64,000 nt of DNA from Sporosarcina ureae (GCF_002109325.1 NZ_CP015348.1:3318745-3382744), one strand, 5' to 3'. Positions 35,750 to 47,779 are shown, numbered from the stretch's first letter. The notes: generated by a model from the sequence alone, not told the origin. Program-made: numbers and translations.

Positions 35750-37573
35750 ATGAATCAAGAGCAGAGAGCAGCACGTCAAAAAAACATCCGAAATTTTTCT
35801 ATCATCGCCCATATCGACCATGGAAAGTCCACGCTGGCTGATAGGATTTTAGAAAAAACGGAAATAGTGAAAACACGTAATATGAAATCGCAATCATTGG
35901 ATTCGATGGACCTGGAACGTGAACGCGGGATTACCATTAAATTGAATGCCGTTCAATTGGTATATACGGCAAAGAATGGTGAAGACTACACGTTTCACTT
36001 GATCGACACACCAGGACACGTCGATTTCACATATGAAGTATCGAGAAGTTTGGCAGCTTGTGAAGGCGCTATTTTGGTTGTAGACGCTGCACAAGGTATC
36101 GAAGCCCAAACATTGGCGAACGTCTACTTGGCGCTAGATAATGATTTGGAAATCTTACCTGTCATTAATAAAATCGATTTACCGGCAGCTGATCCGGAAC
36201 GTGTAAAAAAAGAAATTGAAGAAGTTATCGGATTGGATGCTTCAGAAGCGGTTTTAGCTTCAGCAAAAGCTGGAATTGGCATTGAAGAAATTCTGGAGCA
36301 AATCGTAGAAAAAGTGCCAGCACCTGAAGGAGATCCTGAAGCGCCATTAAAAGCGTTGATTTTCGACTCCCATTACGATCAGTATAAAGGCGTTATCGTC
36401 AATATCCGTATTGTTCAAGGGAAAGTAAAGCCAGGCGATAAAATTCGTATGATGGCTACAGGTAAAGAATTTGAAGTGCTTGAAACAGGAGTCTTTACTC
36501 CGACAATTTCTCCTCGCGATGAATTGACTGTAGGGGACGTAGGTTTCTTGTCTGCTTCTATTAAAACGGTAGGGGATACACAAGTCGGAGATACCATTAC
36601 ACTTGCCAATGACCCTGCAGATGAAGCATTACCAGGATATCGTCGTATGAATCCGATGGTGTTCTGCGGATTGTACCCAATCGATACGTCTAAATACAAC
36701 GATTTGCGTGAAGCGCTTGAAAAGCTAGAACTGAATGACTCTGCACTTGAATATGAGCCAGAGACATCCCAAGCACTAGGATTCGGTTACCGCTGTGGGT
36801 TCCTCGGCCTATTGCACATGGAAATTATTCAGGAACGGATCGAACGTGAATTCAATATCGATTTGATCACAACAGCGCCAAGTGTTATATATAAAGTAAA
36901 CTTAACAGATGGTTCAACGATGAATGTGGATAATCCATCGATGATGCCTTCTGCACAAAAAGTAGATTTCGTAGAAGAACCATATGTTAAAGCGTCTGTC
37001 ATGGTGCCAAATGATTATGTAGGTGCTGTTATGGAACTATGTCAACGTAAGCGTGGAGATTTCATTACAATGGATTATATGGACAGCACACGTGTCAATA
37101 TCATCTATGAACTGCCATTGGCGGAAATTGTCTATGATTTCTTTGACCAATTGAAATCCAGCACAAAAGGCTATGCTTCTTTGGATTATGAATTAATTGG
37201 CTATAAGCGTTCGAAACTCGTGAAGATGGATATTCTGTTGAACGGTGAAAATGTCGATGCACTGAGCTTTATTGTGCACAATGACTTCAGCTACGAGCGC
37301 GGAAAAGCAATCGTTGAAAAACTGAAGTCATTAATTCCAAGACAACAGTTCGAAGTTCCTGTTCAAGCAGCGATTGGTCAAAAAATCGTTGCGCGTTCTA
37401 CTATTAAATCAATGGGTAAAAACGTTTTAGCAAAATGTTACGGTGGAGATATCTCCCGTAAACGTAAATTGCTTGATAAGCAAAAAGAAGGTAAGAAAAA
37501 AATGAAACAAGTCGGCTCGGTGGAAGTTCCACAAGAAGCGTTCATGGCTGTTTTGAAGATGGATGAAGATTAA
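35750..37573 (+). CDS. lepA: Elongation factor 4 (LepA)
   Basis: Ribosome-associated translational GTPase, 607 residues. G1 [13 protein letters not shown]2 ERGITIK, G3 DTPGHVDF and G4 NKIDLP are present, along with the LepA-specific C-terminal domain ([45 protein letters not shown]). GTAGGAG is 9 bases before the ATG at 35750; a GTG three bases earlier is an alternative. A terminator follows before hemW. Confidence 0.98.
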   Translation: MNQEQRAARQKNIRNFSIIAHIDHGKSTLADRILEKTEIVKTRNMKSQSLDSMDLERERGITIKLNAVQLVYTAKNGEDYTFHLIDTPGHVDFTYEVSRSLAACEGAILVVDAAQGIEAQTLANVYLALDNDLEILPVINKIDLPAADPERVKKEIEEVIGLDASEAVLASAKAGIGIEEILEQIVEKVPAPEGDPEAPLKALIFDSHYDQYKGVIVNIRIVQGKVKPGDKIRMMATGKEFEVLETGVFTPTISPRDELTVGDVGFLSASIKTVGDTQVGDTITLANDPADEALPGYRRMNPMVFCGLYPIDTSKYNDLREALEKLELNDSALEYEPETSQALGFGYRCGFLGLLHMEIIQERIEREFNIDLITTAPSVIYKVNLTDGSTMNVDNPSMMPSAQKVDFVEEPYVKASVMVPNDYVGAVMELCQRKRGDFITMDYMDSTRVNIIYELPLAEIVYDFFDQLKSSTKGYASLDYELIGYKRSKLVKMDILLNGENVDALSFIVHNDFSYERGKAIVEKLKSLIPRQQFEVPVQAAIGQKIVARSTIKSMGKNVLAKCYGGDISRKRKLLDKQKEGKKKMKQVGSVEVPQEAFMAVLKMDED

Positions 37574-37582
37574 TTGAACTCA

Positions 37583-37613
37583 GCAAAAAGGGGGCAAATC
37601 GCCCTCTTTTTGC
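37583..37613 (+). terminator. Terminator between lepA and hemW
   Basis: GCAAAAAGGGGGC pairs with GCCCTCTTTTTGC (13 bp, one G-U) around an AAATC loop. Part of the T-run lies in the stem. Confidence 0.7.
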
Positions 37614-37645
37614 CGTTTACATACTCATATAAAGGATGTGACAGC

Positions 37646-38785
37646 ATGCGGGGAGTGTATATCCATATACCGTTTTGCCAGCAAATTTGTCATTACTGTG
37701 ATTTTAATAAAGTGTTTTTGAAAAACCAGCCGGTCGATCGATATATCGAAGCGATTGGTAAAGAGTTTTATTATATGAAAGAAGCCGGCCATTCATTTGA
37801 AGAAGTGGAAACGGTATTCTTAGGTGGTGGCACGCCAACAGCGCTTAGCGTCGAACAACTTGACCGGTTACTGACGATTGTTTCACAGTACATAGATGTG
37901 ACAACGTTAAAAGAATTCACAACCGAAGCAAATCCTGACGACCTGTCAGAAGGACAACTATCTATTTTGAAAGAAAAAGGTGTCAATCGTTTATCAATCG
38001 GCGTTCAAACTTTCAATGAACGATTACTGAAGCAAATCGGACGCACGCATTCCAACGAAGACGTGGAACGTGTCATTGCGGCTGCACGGAGTGTCGGTTT
38101 CGAGAATATCAGTATCGATTTAATGTACAGCTTACCGACGCAGACTGTAAGCGAATGGGAAGAGACGCTCGATCGGGCATTGGCGCTTGATTTGCCGCAT
38201 TACTCCGCCTATTCATTAATTGTTGAACCAAAAACGGTATTTTACAATCGAATGGTTAAAGGGAAATTACCGTTGCCTGGAGAAGATGTCGAAGCTGAAA
38301 TGTTTGAGATGGTCATTGAACGCATGAATGCAGCAGGCAGGGAACAATATGAAATCAGCAACTTCGCAAAACCTGGATATCCTTCGTTTCATAACTTGAT
38401 TTATTGGGAAAACTCCCAATATGCAGGTATTGGTGCAGGTGCTCACGGCTATCTCGGCAAAGAACGCTATTCAAACGTAGGTCCGTTAATGCACTATATC
38501 GACCACTTAGAAGAAGGCAAGTTACCTCGCAAGGACGTTCATGAAGTGACACTGGCAGAATCAATGGAAGAAGAAATGTTCCTTGGTTTGCGAATAGTTG
38601 AAGGAGTTTCTATGCAGGAATTCCAGAAGAAATTCAACCGACCGATCAAAGAAGTATTCGGTAAACCGATTGAAAAACTGCAACAACAAGGGCTGCTTCA
38701 CATCGATGGTGATCTTCTACGCCTGACACGAAAAGGTGTTTTTCTAGGGAATACAGTGTTTCAAGAATTTTTATTAGGCGATTGA
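37646..38785 (+). CDS. hemW: Radical SAM family heme chaperone HemW
   Basis: 379-residue radical SAM protein of the HemN/HemW group. The cluster motif CQQICHYC lies near residue 11, followed by FLGGGTPTAL and SIGVQTFNERLLKQIGR. HemW binds heme and inserts it into respiratory enzymes in Lactococcus and E. coli. Older annotation calls it oxygen-independent coproporphyrinogen oxidase, but the shorter N-terminus without the extra HemN cysteine favours HemW. The ATG at 37646 has AAAGGA 9 bases upstream. It lies between lepA and hrcA, as in Bacillus. Confidence 0.92.
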   Translation: MRGVYIHIPFCQQICHYCDFNKVFLKNQPVDRYIEAIGKEFYYMKEAGHSFEEVETVFLGGGTPTALSVEQLDRLLTIVSQYIDVTTLKEFTTEANPDDLSEGQLSILKEKGVNRLSIGVQTFNERLLKQIGRTHSNEDVERVIAAARSVGFENISIDLMYSLPTQTVSEWEETLDRALALDLPHYSAYSLIVEPKTVFYNRMVKGKLPLPGEDVEAEMFEMVIERMNAAGREQYEISNFAKPGYPSFHNLIYWENSQYAGIGAGAHGYLGKERYSNVGPLMHYIDHLEEGKLPRKDVHEVTLAESMEEEMFLGLRIVEGVSMQEFQKKFNRPIKEVFGKPIEKLQQQGLLHIDGDLLRLTRKGVFLGNTVFQEFLLGD

Positions 38786-38795
38786 GTTTGATTCG

Positions 38796-38824
38796 TTGAC
38801 ATATAAAATAGAATTTGATAAATT
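38796..38824 (+). promoter_or_regulatory. Sigma-A promoter of the hrcA-grpE-dnaK operon
   Basis: TTGACA (perfect) and TAAATT are separated by 17 bases, with CIRCE starting about 12 bases downstream of the -10 box. Confidence 0.7.
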
Positions 38825-38835
38825 ATAAAGTAGTA

Positions 38836-38862
38836 TTAGCACTCGCAGTTAATGAGTGCTAA
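38836..38862 (+). promoter_or_regulatory. CIRCE operator
   Basis: TTAGCACTC, nine bases, then GAGTGCTAA: the exact CIRCE inverted repeat bound by HrcA. It sits immediately after the predicted transcription start and before the hrcA ribosome binding site, so HrcA represses its own operon. Release on heat shock follows from known HrcA/GroEL control. Confidence 0.97.
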
Positions 38863-38876
38863 CAGGAGTGATGATC

Positions 38877-39932
38877 ATGTTGACAAACAGACAATTGCTC
38901 ATACTACAATTGACAGTGAAAGATTTTATTGAGTCTGCTCAACCTGTTGGTTCCAGACAACTGTCAAAGAAACCGGAAGCGCCATTTAGTTCGGCAACCA
39001 TTCGGAATGACATGGCGGATCTGGAAGATATGGGTTATCTAGAAAAGACTCACACATCATCTGGAAGAGTGCCTTCAGAAAAAGGCTATAGGTTCTTTGT
39101 GGATCATTTATTACAGCCACAAGCCCTAGGTCTTGAAGACAGCTTGCAGTTGCGTACAGTGTTTCAGGAAAAAGTCGGAGAGTCTGAGGAATTGATACGG
39201 AAGTCCGCAACGATTTTATCGGACTTGACGAATTATACGTCCATTCTACTTGGACCTGATACTTCTACGCATGCCGTCAAGAAATTCTCTATAGTTCCAC
39301 TTGATCAACAGCGAGCAGTGGCAATTATCGTAACAGATAATGGACATGTGGAAAATCGGATTTTCGATGTACCACCTGGCCTCACTGCTTCGGAAATTGA
39401 GAAGACGGTAAATATTTTAAATGAACGCCTAATCGGCACATCGCTTGTGCAGTTGCAGAAAAAATTGCAGCTCGAGGCGAAACATGTATTTGAACAGCAT
39501 ATTCACCAAGCTGAGCAACTATTCAGCTCGCTGCAGCAAGCAATGGCAGTGGAGCCTGAAGAGCAATTGTATTTCGGCGGGAAATTGAATATGTGGAAAC
39601 AACCGGAATTTCACGATTTCCAAAAGATGCAATCATTTTTTGAATTGATAGAGAAAGGCAATCCTGCCATGGGGCTTTTCAAAAATAACGAGCAAGGTAT
39701 ACAAGTTCGTATCGGTTCAGAAAACAACGTGATTGAAATGGAAGACTACAGCGTGATTACTTCCACATACTCGGCAGGAGAGAATATGGAAGGTTCCATC
39801 GCAATTATCGGTCCGAAGCGGATGGATTACGGAAGAGTCATTACATTGCTAGACATACTTAGCAGTGATCTATCTTCTGCACTACATCGGTTAACCATCG
39901 GGCAAGACGGGAACGGGAGGCAAGACACGTGA
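38877..39932 (+). CDS. hrcA: Heat-inducible transcription repressor HrcA
   Basis: Binds CIRCE to repress class I heat-shock genes. The 351-residue protein has an N-terminal winged helix (MLTNRQLLILQ, SSATIRNDMADLEDMGYLEKTHTSSGRVPS) and the HrcA core (ILSDLTNYTSILLGPD, YSAGENMEGSIAIIGPKRMDY). The ATG at 38877 is placed by GGAGTG 6 bases upstream; earlier in-frame starts abut that site. It overlaps grpE by 4 bases. Confidence 0.97.
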   Translation: MLTNRQLLILQLTVKDFIESAQPVGSRQLSKKPEAPFSSATIRNDMADLEDMGYLEKTHTSSGRVPSEKGYRFFVDHLLQPQALGLEDSLQLRTVFQEKVGESEELIRKSATILSDLTNYTSILLGPDTSTHAVKKFSIVPLDQQRAVAIIVTDNGHVENRIFDVPPGLTASEIEKTVNILNERLIGTSLVQLQKKLQLEAKHVFEQHIHQAEQLFSSLQQAMAVEPEEQLYFGGKLNMWKQPEFHDFQKMQSFFELIEKGNPAMGLFKNNEQGIQVRIGSENNVIEMEDYSVITSTYSAGENMEGSIAIIGPKRMDYGRVITLLDILSSDLSSALHRLTIGQDGNGRQDT

Positions 39933-40510
39933 AAGAAAACGAAAAGTTTGAAGAGCATCTAGATGAAAATCTTTCCGAAGATGAGCAAGAGCTTACTGAA
40001 GCGTCAGATCAGCCAGAGGTTGAAGAAGTCGTGGAAGTACTCACTACAGAACAAGAACTTGAGAAAAAAATAGATGAATTAACGAAAGCTCTTGAAGAAG
40101 AAGAGGGTAAGAAATTACGCGTATTGGCGGATATGGAAAACGTCAAAAGACGAGCTGCACTCGACTATCAAACGTTGCAAACATACCGTGCACAAAATGT
40201 AATGGTGAATATTTTGCCTGTACTGGATAACTTCGAACGTGCACTTGCGGTTGAAGCAAAAGAAGAAGAGACGAAGGCCCTCTTAACAGGGATGGAAATG
40301 GTCTATCGTTCATTAGTAGAAGCGTTAAAATCTGACGGACTCGAAGAAATTGAAGCACTTGATCAAGAATTCGATCCAAACTTCCATCAGGCAGTGATGA
40401 CAGGCAATGAAGAAGAGAAAGATTCTGGAATTGTTTTGGAAGAACTGCAAAAAGGATATAAACTTAAAGAGCGTGTACTTCGACCATCCATGGTTAAAGT
40501 AAACGAATAA
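39929..40510 (+). CDS. grpE: Nucleotide exchange factor GrpE
   Basis: Promotes ADP release from DnaK. The 193-residue protein has a long acidic N-terminus (about residues 1-50), a coiled coil (ELEKKIDELTKALEEEEGKK) and the C-terminal beta domain (LRPSMVKVNE). The start is GTG, overlapping hrcA by 4 bases, with GGGAGG upstream. DnaK follows after 39 bases. Confidence 0.97.
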   Translation: MKENEKFEEHLDENLSEDEQELTEASDQPEVEEVVEVLTTEQELEKKIDELTKALEEEEGKKLRVLADMENVKRRAALDYQTLQTYRAQNVMVNILPVLDNFERALAVEAKEEETKALLTGMEMVYRSLVEALKSDGLEEIEALDQEFDPNFHQAVMTGNEEEKDSGIVLEELQKGYKLKERVLRPSMVKVNE

Positions 40511-40519
40511 AAAAACTAA

Positions 40520-42385
<1,866 letters not shown>

Positions 42386-42408
42386 GTAATTCGAAATAGC
42401 TATTGACG

Positions 42409-42447
42409 GAAAAGTCAAAGTCCGAAATTCCGGCTTTGACTTTTTCG
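42409..42447 (+). terminator. Terminator after dnaK
   Basis: AAAAGTCAAAGTCCG pairs with CGGCTTTGACTTTT with one bulged base, and five Ts overlap the right arm. Confidence 0.75.
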
Positions 42448-42456
42448 TTTGTTAAC

Positions 42457-42487
42457 TTAACAAAATTCGATATCAACGTGTTACAAT
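42457..42487 (+). promoter_or_regulatory. Promoter of dnaJ
   Basis: An extended -10 TGTTACAAT is preceded by TTAACA at 19-base spacing. It suggests independent expression of dnaJ-prmA-rsmE-mtaB downstream of the dnaK terminator. Confidence 0.5.
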
Positions 42488-42522
42488 GGACAACAGGTAA
42501 AATGCGATGAGGGGTGCAATGA

Positions 42523-43644
42523 ATGAGTAAACGAGATTACTATGATGTGCTAGGCGTTTCTAAATCTGCAACGAAAGAAGAAATCCGCAAAGCATATCGT
42601 ACACTTTCTAAAAAGTTCCATCCGGACTTGAACAAAGAAGCGGATGCAGAATTGAAATTCAAAGAGGTAACAGAAGCATTTGAAGTATTAAGCGACGAGA
42701 ATAAGAGAGCCGAATACGATCAATTCGGACATAATGGACCAGGTGCCGGATTTGGTGGATTCGGTGGCGGTGGTGGAGATGGCTTCGGTTTCGAAGATAT
42801 TTTCAGCACGTTCTTCGGCGGTAGTGCAAGAAGAAGAGATCCAAATGCCCCACAAAAAGGTAATGACTTGCAATATACGATGACAGTCGACTTCATGGAC
42901 GCTATTTTTGGTAAAGAAACTGAAATTGATATTCCACGTGAAGAAGAATGTGATACATGTGACGGTACAGGTGCTAAAAAAGGCACAAGCGTCAAAACAT
43001 GTACGGAATGTAATGGATCGGGCGAGATTTCATTTGCTCAAAACACGCCATTCGGTCAAGTGGTCAATCGCAGAACATGTCCTACATGTCAGGGAACAGG
43101 TAAAATCATTCCTGAAAAATGTGAAACATGCCGAGGTAAAGGCCGCGTAACGAAAAACAAAGTCATTAAAGTAACCATTCCTGCTGGTGTAGACCAAGGC
43201 CAACGTCTGCGTGTAGGCGGTCAAGGTGAAGCGGGTATAAATGGAGGACCTCCTGGAGACTTATATATCGTCTTTAATGTACGTCCACATAAACGTTTCA
43301 TTCGTGAAGAAGATGATATTATCCTGGAATTGAACTTGACGTTCCCACAAGCATCACTCGGAGACGAGCTCGAAGTTCAAACAGTACACGGCAAAGTAAA
43401 GTTGAAAATTCCGGCTGGTACACAAAACGGTACGACTTTCCGCCTTCGAGGCAAAGGAGTTCCGAACGTACACGGTCACGGTACAGGCGATCAACATGTC
43501 ATCATCAAAGTAACAACACCGAAAAAGATGACAGAGCGACAAAAAGAATTATTGCGTGAGTTCGCATCAATCGAAGGGGAATCACCAGATGAGTATTCCA
43601 GCTCATTCTTCGATAAAATTAAACGCACTTTTAAAGGTGAATGA
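42523..43644 (+). CDS. dnaJ: Chaperone DnaJ (Hsp40)
   Basis: DnaK co-chaperone of 373 residues. The J domain has the HPD motif in KKFHPDLN near residue 33, a Gly/Phe-rich region (about 68-90), four zinc-finger repeats ([32 protein letters not shown]) and C-terminal beta domains. It is a type I DnaJ of full length. AGGGGTGC lies before the ATG. Confidence 0.98.
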   Translation: MSKRDYYDVLGVSKSATKEEIRKAYRTLSKKFHPDLNKEADAELKFKEVTEAFEVLSDENKRAEYDQFGHNGPGAGFGGFGGGGGDGFGFEDIFSTFFGGSARRRDPNAPQKGNDLQYTMTVDFMDAIFGKETEIDIPREEECDTCDGTGAKKGTSVKTCTECNGSGEISFAQNTPFGQVVNRRTCPTCQGTGKIIPEKCETCRGKGRVTKNKVIKVTIPAGVDQGQRLRVGGQGEAGINGGPPGDLYIVFNVRPHKRFIREEDDIILELNLTFPQASLGDELEVQTVHGKVKLKIPAGTQNGTTFRLRGKGVPNVHGHGTGDQHVIIKVTTPKKMTERQKELLREFASIEGESPDEYSSSFFDKIKRTFKGE

Positions 43645-43658
43645 AAGGATGACTAGCT

Positions 43659-44603
43659 GTGAAATGGTCTGAAGTTTCCGTCCACACGACGCATGAAGCA
43701 ACTGAGGCAGTCGCAAATATCTTGCATGAAGCAGGAGCGAGCGGAGTTGTCATTGAGGACTCTGAAGAATTTGATAAAGAGCGAGTGGATCAATTTGGCG
43801 AAATATATGCACTAGATAAAGATGATTTTCCTAACGAAGGAGTCATCATCAAAGCGTATTTGCCTGTCACTAGTTTCATCAACGAAACAGTTGAAAACCT
43901 TGAACTGGAAATAGAAGGCCTTCGTCAGTTTTCATTAAATCCTGGTCGCTTTACTATTGGCATTACAGAAGTAGATGAAGAAGATTGGGCCAACTCATGG
44001 AAACAATACTTCCATCCTGTGAAAATATCGAAGCGATTCACGATTGTCCCTACATGGGAAGAGTATACCCCGGTGGAATCGGATGAATTGATCATTGAAC
44101 TAGATCCCGGTATGGCTTTTGGAACAGGTACACACCCTACTACGGTCCTTTGTTTGCAAGCTCTCGAAAAGTATCTTGAACCTAACCAGACAATTGTCGA
44201 TGTAGGAACTGGTTCGGGCGTGCTTGCGATTGGTGCTGCTTTACTTGGTGCCAAACACATTACAGCACTTGACCTAGATGAAGTAGCTGTTCGCGCTGCA
44301 GAAGAAAATGTTACGTATAACCATGTGGATGATCGCATTACGGTCTTGAAAGGCAATCTTCTCGATTCTATCGAAGAGGCACCGGACTTGATTATTGCGA
44401 ATATTTTAGCGGACGTTATCATGTCGTTTTCTCAAGATGCCTATCAACTTGTCAAACCAGGTGGCTTATTCATCACGTCGGGGATCATTGGAGCCAAACG
44501 CGATGAAGTGCGTAATGATCTAATCGCACAAGGTTTTGAGATTTTGGAAACGGTTCTCATGGAAGACTGGGTAGTCATCATCGCGCGCAAAGGTAGTGAA
44601 TAA
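43659..44603 (+). CDS. prmA: Ribosomal protein L11 methyltransferase PrmA
   Basis: Trimethylates L11 using SAM. The 314-residue protein contains WANSWKQYFHPVKI, the family signature DPGMAFGTGTHPTT, SAM motif I VDVGTGSGVLAIGA and ANILADVI. It starts at GTG after AAAGGATG. It is tightly linked to dnaJ (14 bases) and rsmE (2 bases), the usual Bacillus arrangement. Confidence 0.97.
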   Translation: MKWSEVSVHTTHEATEAVANILHEAGASGVVIEDSEEFDKERVDQFGEIYALDKDDFPNEGVIIKAYLPVTSFINETVENLELEIEGLRQFSLNPGRFTIGITEVDEEDWANSWKQYFHPVKISKRFTIVPTWEEYTPVESDELIIELDPGMAFGTGTHPTTVLCLQALEKYLEPNQTIVDVGTGSGVLAIGAALLGAKHITALDLDEVAVRAAEENVTYNHVDDRITVLKGNLLDSIEEAPDLIIANILADVIMSFSQDAYQLVKPGGLFITSGIIGAKRDEVRNDLIAQGFEILETVLMEDWVVIIARKGSE

Positions 44604-44605
44604 TC

Positions 44606-45346
44606 GTGCAACGCTATTTTCTAAATCATCCATTTGATGAACAAGGTCGAGTTGAGATTAGCGGAGATGATTATAAGCATATCGTCAAAGTCATGCGTAT
44701 GACGCCAGGTCAGGAAGTAGTGACGGTTTATGATGGCGTTGCTTCTATTGCCATCATAGATAGCATGAGTGAAGATGCGGTGATCGTTTCTCAAAAGAAA
44801 CAACTAGACAAAGACAATGAGTTGCCGATTTCCGTAACGATTGCCTGCGGTTTACCTAAAGGCGATAAGCTCGACTTAATTACACAAAAGAGCACCGAGC
44901 TCGGTATGAGTCAGTTGATTCCTTTTGCTGCGAGCCGATCTATCGTTAAATGGGACGCAAAAAAAGTTGACAAGCGCATAGATCGTTTACAAAAAATTGC
45001 CAAGGAAGCTGCTGAGCAATGTCATCGTAATCATGTGCCAGAGATTTTATCTGTCCAAAGCATTAAGCAACTGATCACGTATACGGATTCTTTTGATGTC
45101 AAAATGTTTGCGGATGAAGAAGATGCGAAAAGTGATGTGCCGCATAAGATTGCGGACCGTCTCAAAAACGTGTATCATGGACAATCGATAGTAGTTGTTT
45201 TTGGTCCGGAAGGCGGATTGGCGCGTGAAGAAGCCGATTTACTGCAACAAGCCGGCTTCCTTCCGGTGTCGCTTGGACCTAGAATCCTGCGTACGGAAAC
45301 AGCTCCTTTGTATGTATTGTCCGCTATGTCTTATGAATTTGAATGA
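44606..45346 (+). CDS. rsmE: 16S rRNA m3U1498 methyltransferase RsmE
   Basis: 246-residue SPOUT methyltransferase with an N-terminal PUA-like domain (HIVKVMRMTPGQEV) and the knot signatures DLITQKSTELGMSQLIPF, FGPEGGLAREE and LGPRILRTETAPL. It modifies U1498 of 16S rRNA in the decoding centre. It begins with GTG 2 bases after prmA, suggesting coupling. Confidence 0.96.
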   Translation: MQRYFLNHPFDEQGRVEISGDDYKHIVKVMRMTPGQEVVTVYDGVASIAIIDSMSEDAVIVSQKKQLDKDNELPISVTIACGLPKGDKLDLITQKSTELGMSQLIPFAASRSIVKWDAKKVDKRIDRLQKIAKEAAEQCHRNHVPEILSVQSIKQLITYTDSFDVKMFADEEDAKSDVPHKIADRLKNVYHGQSIVVVFGPEGGLAREEADLLQQAGFLPVSLGPRILRTETAPLYVLSAMSYEFE

Positions 45347-45362
45347 AAGAAGTGAACAACTT

Positions 45363-46703
45363 ATGTCTTCAGTTGCTTTTCATACACTAGGCTGCAAAGT
45401 GAATCACTACGAAACAGAAGCTATTTGGCAATTGTTTCAAGAAGCAGGTTATGAAAGAGTAGAGTTTGATAAGAATTCTGATGTCTATGTTATTAATACA
45501 TGTACCGTTACAAACACCGGTGATAAGAAGAGCCGACAAGTAATTCGTCGCGCTATCCGGAAAAATCCGGACGCAGTCATTTGTGTAACAGGTTGTTACG
45601 CCCAAACATCTCCGGCAGAAATTATGGCAATTCCCGGTGTGGATATTGTCGTAGGTACACAAGATCGTTCTAAATTGCTTGGATTGATCGAACAGTTCCG
45701 TGAAGAGCGCCAGCCGATCAACGCGGTACGAAATATTATGAAAAACCGAGTCTATGAAGAACTTGATGTGCCTTCGTTTACAGACCGTACGCGGGCTTCA
45801 TTGAAAATTCAGGAAGGGTGTAATAACTTCTGTACGTTCTGTATCATTCCGTGGGCTAGGGGATTAATGCGCTCACGTGATCCGGAAGAAGTTATCCGCC
45901 AAGCGCAGCAACTTGTCGACGCGGGTTACCTCGAAATTGTGTTAACAGGTATTCACACAGGCGGTTACGGTGAAGATTTAAAAGACTATAATTTAGCTCG
46001 TCTGTTACGTGATTTGGAAACGCAGGTAAAAGGATTGAAACGTCTTCGTATTAGTTCGATTGAAGCGAGCCAATTAACAGATGAAGTCATCGATGTGTTG
46101 CGTAATTCCAACATTGTCGTACGTCACTTGCATATCCCAATTCAATCGGGTTCGGATACTGTACTGAAACGCATGCGTCGTAAATATACGATGGCATTCT
46201 TCTCGGATCGTTTAAAGCGTCTGAATGAAGCACTGCCTGACCTTGCAATTACTTCAGACGTCATCGTAGGTTTCCCAGGTGAGACGGAAGAAGAATTTAT
46301 GGAAACGTATAACTTTATTCGCGACCATAAGTTTTCTGAACTCCACGTGTTCCCTTATTCGAAGAGAACAGGCACGCCTGCTGCACGTATGGAAGATCAG
46401 GTAGACGAGAATGTGAAAAATGAGCGCGTTCATCGCTTAATTACATTGAACGACCAATTAGCGAAAAATTATGCCGCTCGTTTTGAAGGCGAAGTGCTAG
46501 AAGTCATTCCTGAAGAGCGCTATAAACTAGATAGTGACGACAATCTATACGTAGGCTATACAGATAATTACTTAAAAGTAGTGATGCCAGCAGATGAAAC
46601 GATGATTGGAAAAATCATTAAAGTGAAAATCACGAAAGCCGGCTATCCTTACAATGAAGGTCAACCTGTACGTGTCCTTACAGAAGAAAAAATATCGATG
46701 TAA
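45363..46703 (+). CDS. mtaB: tRNA t6A37 methylthiotransferase MtaB
   Basis: Radical SAM enzyme that adds methylthio to N6-threonylcarbamoyladenosine-37, forming ms2t6A. In 446 residues: the UPF0004 domain cysteines in TLGCKVNHYE, NTCTVTN and TGCYAQ, the radical SAM motif CNNFCTFC near residue 145, and a C-terminal TRAM domain (NLYVGYTDNYLKVVMPA). The ATG at 45363 fits the family N-terminus; a longer in-frame reading would run back into rsmE. The ribosome binding site AAAGAAGTG is weak. A terminator follows. Confidence 0.95.
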   Translation: MSSVAFHTLGCKVNHYETEAIWQLFQEAGYERVEFDKNSDVYVINTCTVTNTGDKKSRQVIRRAIRKNPDAVICVTGCYAQTSPAEIMAIPGVDIVVGTQDRSKLLGLIEQFREERQPINAVRNIMKNRVYEELDVPSFTDRTRASLKIQEGCNNFCTFCIIPWARGLMRSRDPEEVIRQAQQLVDAGYLEIVLTGIHTGGYGEDLKDYNLARLLRDLETQVKGLKRLRISSIEASQLTDEVIDVLRNSNIVVRHLHIPIQSGSDTVLKRMRRKYTMAFFSDRLKRLNEALPDLAITSDVIVGFPGETEEEFMETYNFIRDHKFSELHVFPYSKRTGTPAARMEDQVDENVKNERVHRLITLNDQLAKNYAARFEGEVLEVIPEERYKLDSDDNLYVGYTDNYLKVVMPADETMIGKIIKVKITKAGYPYNEGQPVRVLTEEKISM

Positions 46704-46732
46704 AAAGATCACCTGTAATGGGTGGTCTTTTT
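46702..46732 (+). terminator. Terminator after mtaB
   Basis: AAAAAGATCACC pairs with GGTGGTCTTTTT (12 bp, one G-U) around a short loop, with the T-run in the right arm. Confidence 0.8.
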
Positions 46733-46753
46733 CGTGCAACGAATTGAAAGCTT

Positions 46754-46762
46754 TGATATACT
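46754..46762 (+). promoter_or_regulatory. Extended -10 promoter of deoC
   Basis: TGATATACT is an extended -10 box about 33 bases before deoC. No good -35 box is present. Confidence 0.4.
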
Positions 46763-46794
46763 GAAAAAAACGATGTGCAAAAGGAGCGCTTTCA

Positions 46795-47466
46795 TTGACT
46801 ACAAATTATGCCGCTTATATTGATCATACGTTGTTAAAGGCAGAAGCGACGAAACAGCAAATACTGGATTTATGTGAAGAGGCGAAAAAATATTCATTTG
46901 CTTCGGTGTGCATTAATCCGACGTGGGTTAAGACCGCTGCAGAAGCTTTACAAGGTACAGAAGTAAAAGTGTGTACGGTCATCGGTTTCCCGCTAGGTGC
47001 AAACACGCCTGAAGTAAAAGCTTTCGAGACAAAAGACGCGATTGCAAACGGTGCAACAGAAGTAGATATGGTCATCAATATCGGTGCGCTTCAAAGTGGG
47101 TTACTTGAACAGGTGCAAAAAGATATTGAAGCGGTTGTAGAAGTAGCAAAAGATCAAGCACTTGTAAAAGTGATCATCGAAACATCATTGCTGGATGATA
47201 TTCAAAAGCGTTCAGCTTGTGAACTTGCTGTACTCGCAGGAGCAGATTTCGTCAAAACATCCACTGGATTCTCAACTGGCGGTGCGACACCTGAAGACGT
47301 AAAATTGATGCGTTCTGTTGTGGGGCCGGCAATTGGGGTAAAAGCAAGTGGTGGGGTACGTAGCGCAGAAGACGTGGATCGCATGATCAAATCAGGTGCC
47401 ACGCGCATCGGGGCAAGTTCAGGTGTTTCCATCGTGCAAGGTCTGTCATCATCTGCTGACTATTGA
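46795..47466 (+). CDS. deoC: Deoxyribose-phosphate aldolase
   Basis: Splits 2-deoxyribose-5-phosphate into acetaldehyde and glyceraldehyde-3-phosphate in deoxynucleoside catabolism. The 223-residue TIM barrel has [33 protein letters not shown] (proton-relay region), the Schiff-base lysine in [10 protein letters not shown] and [13 protein letters not shown] start after AAAGGAGCG. In B. subtilis deoC sits with nupC and pdp elsewhere; here it stands alone between mtaB and rpsU. Confidence 0.96.
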   Translation: MTTNYAAYIDHTLLKAEATKQQILDLCEEAKKYSFASVCINPTWVKTAAEALQGTEVKVCTVIGFPLGANTPEVKAFETKDAIANGATEVDMVINIGALQSGLLEQVQKDIEAVVEVAKDQALVKVIIETSLLDDIQKRSACELAVLAGADFVKTSTGFSTGGATPEDVKLMRSVVGPAIGVKASGGVRSAEDVDRMIKSGATRIGASSGVSIVQGLSSSADY

Positions 47467-47515
47467 TTATCTAGAAAAAAATCTGGATTTTTTCATGATA
47501 TTCTAATAGTTTTTA

Positions 47516-47571
47516 TTGACCAATCAGAAAATATGCGTTATAATTTTCTAGTACATAGCAAAGTGCTATGT
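47516..47571 (+). promoter_or_regulatory. rpsU promoter with initial-transcribed hairpin
   Basis: TTGACC (47516) and TATAAT (47539) are separated by 17 bases. Just downstream, ACATAGCA (47553-47560) and TGCTATGT (47564-47571) form a perfect 8-bp inverted repeat with a 3-base loop, at or next to the predicted transcription start. It could be a 5' mRNA-stabilising hairpin or an operator. Confidence 0.75.
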
Positions 47572-47605
47572 TCGAAGTGTGTGTTTGGAGGGAGGGACAA
47601 GAGAT

Positions 47606-47779
47606 ATGACTAAAACAGTCGTTCGCAAAAATGAATCACTTGAAGACGCTCTTCGCCGCTTCAAAAAGACCGTATCCAAGAGTGGTACAATGCAAGAAAG
47701 TAGAAAGCGCGAATTCTATGATAAGCCAAGTGTGAAACGTAAAAAGAAATCAGAAGCTGCTCGTAAGCGCAAGTTCTAA
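47606..47779 (+). CDS. rpsU: 30S ribosomal protein S21
   Basis: 57-residue highly basic protein with [20 protein letters not shown] at the start and the Arg/Lys-rich end [14 protein letters not shown], same length as in B. subtilis. It binds the 30S platform near the anti-Shine-Dalgarno region. GGAGGGAGGG precedes the ATG at 47606. A strong terminator follows. yqeY, its usual downstream partner in B. subtilis, is absent. Confidence 0.97.
   Translation: MTKTVVRKNESLEDALRRFKKTVSKSGTMQESRKREFYDKPSVKRKKKSEAARKRKF

Noticed and set aside
43925..44422. Long minus-strand frame of 165 codons opposite prmA
   Set aside because: No start signal, no recognisable family and full overlap with a well-conserved gene.
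47473..47500. AAAAAATC/GATTTTTT inverted repeat after deoC considered as terminator
   Set aside because: The loop is only two bases and the stem nearly all A-T, so it is unlikely to be an efficient terminator.
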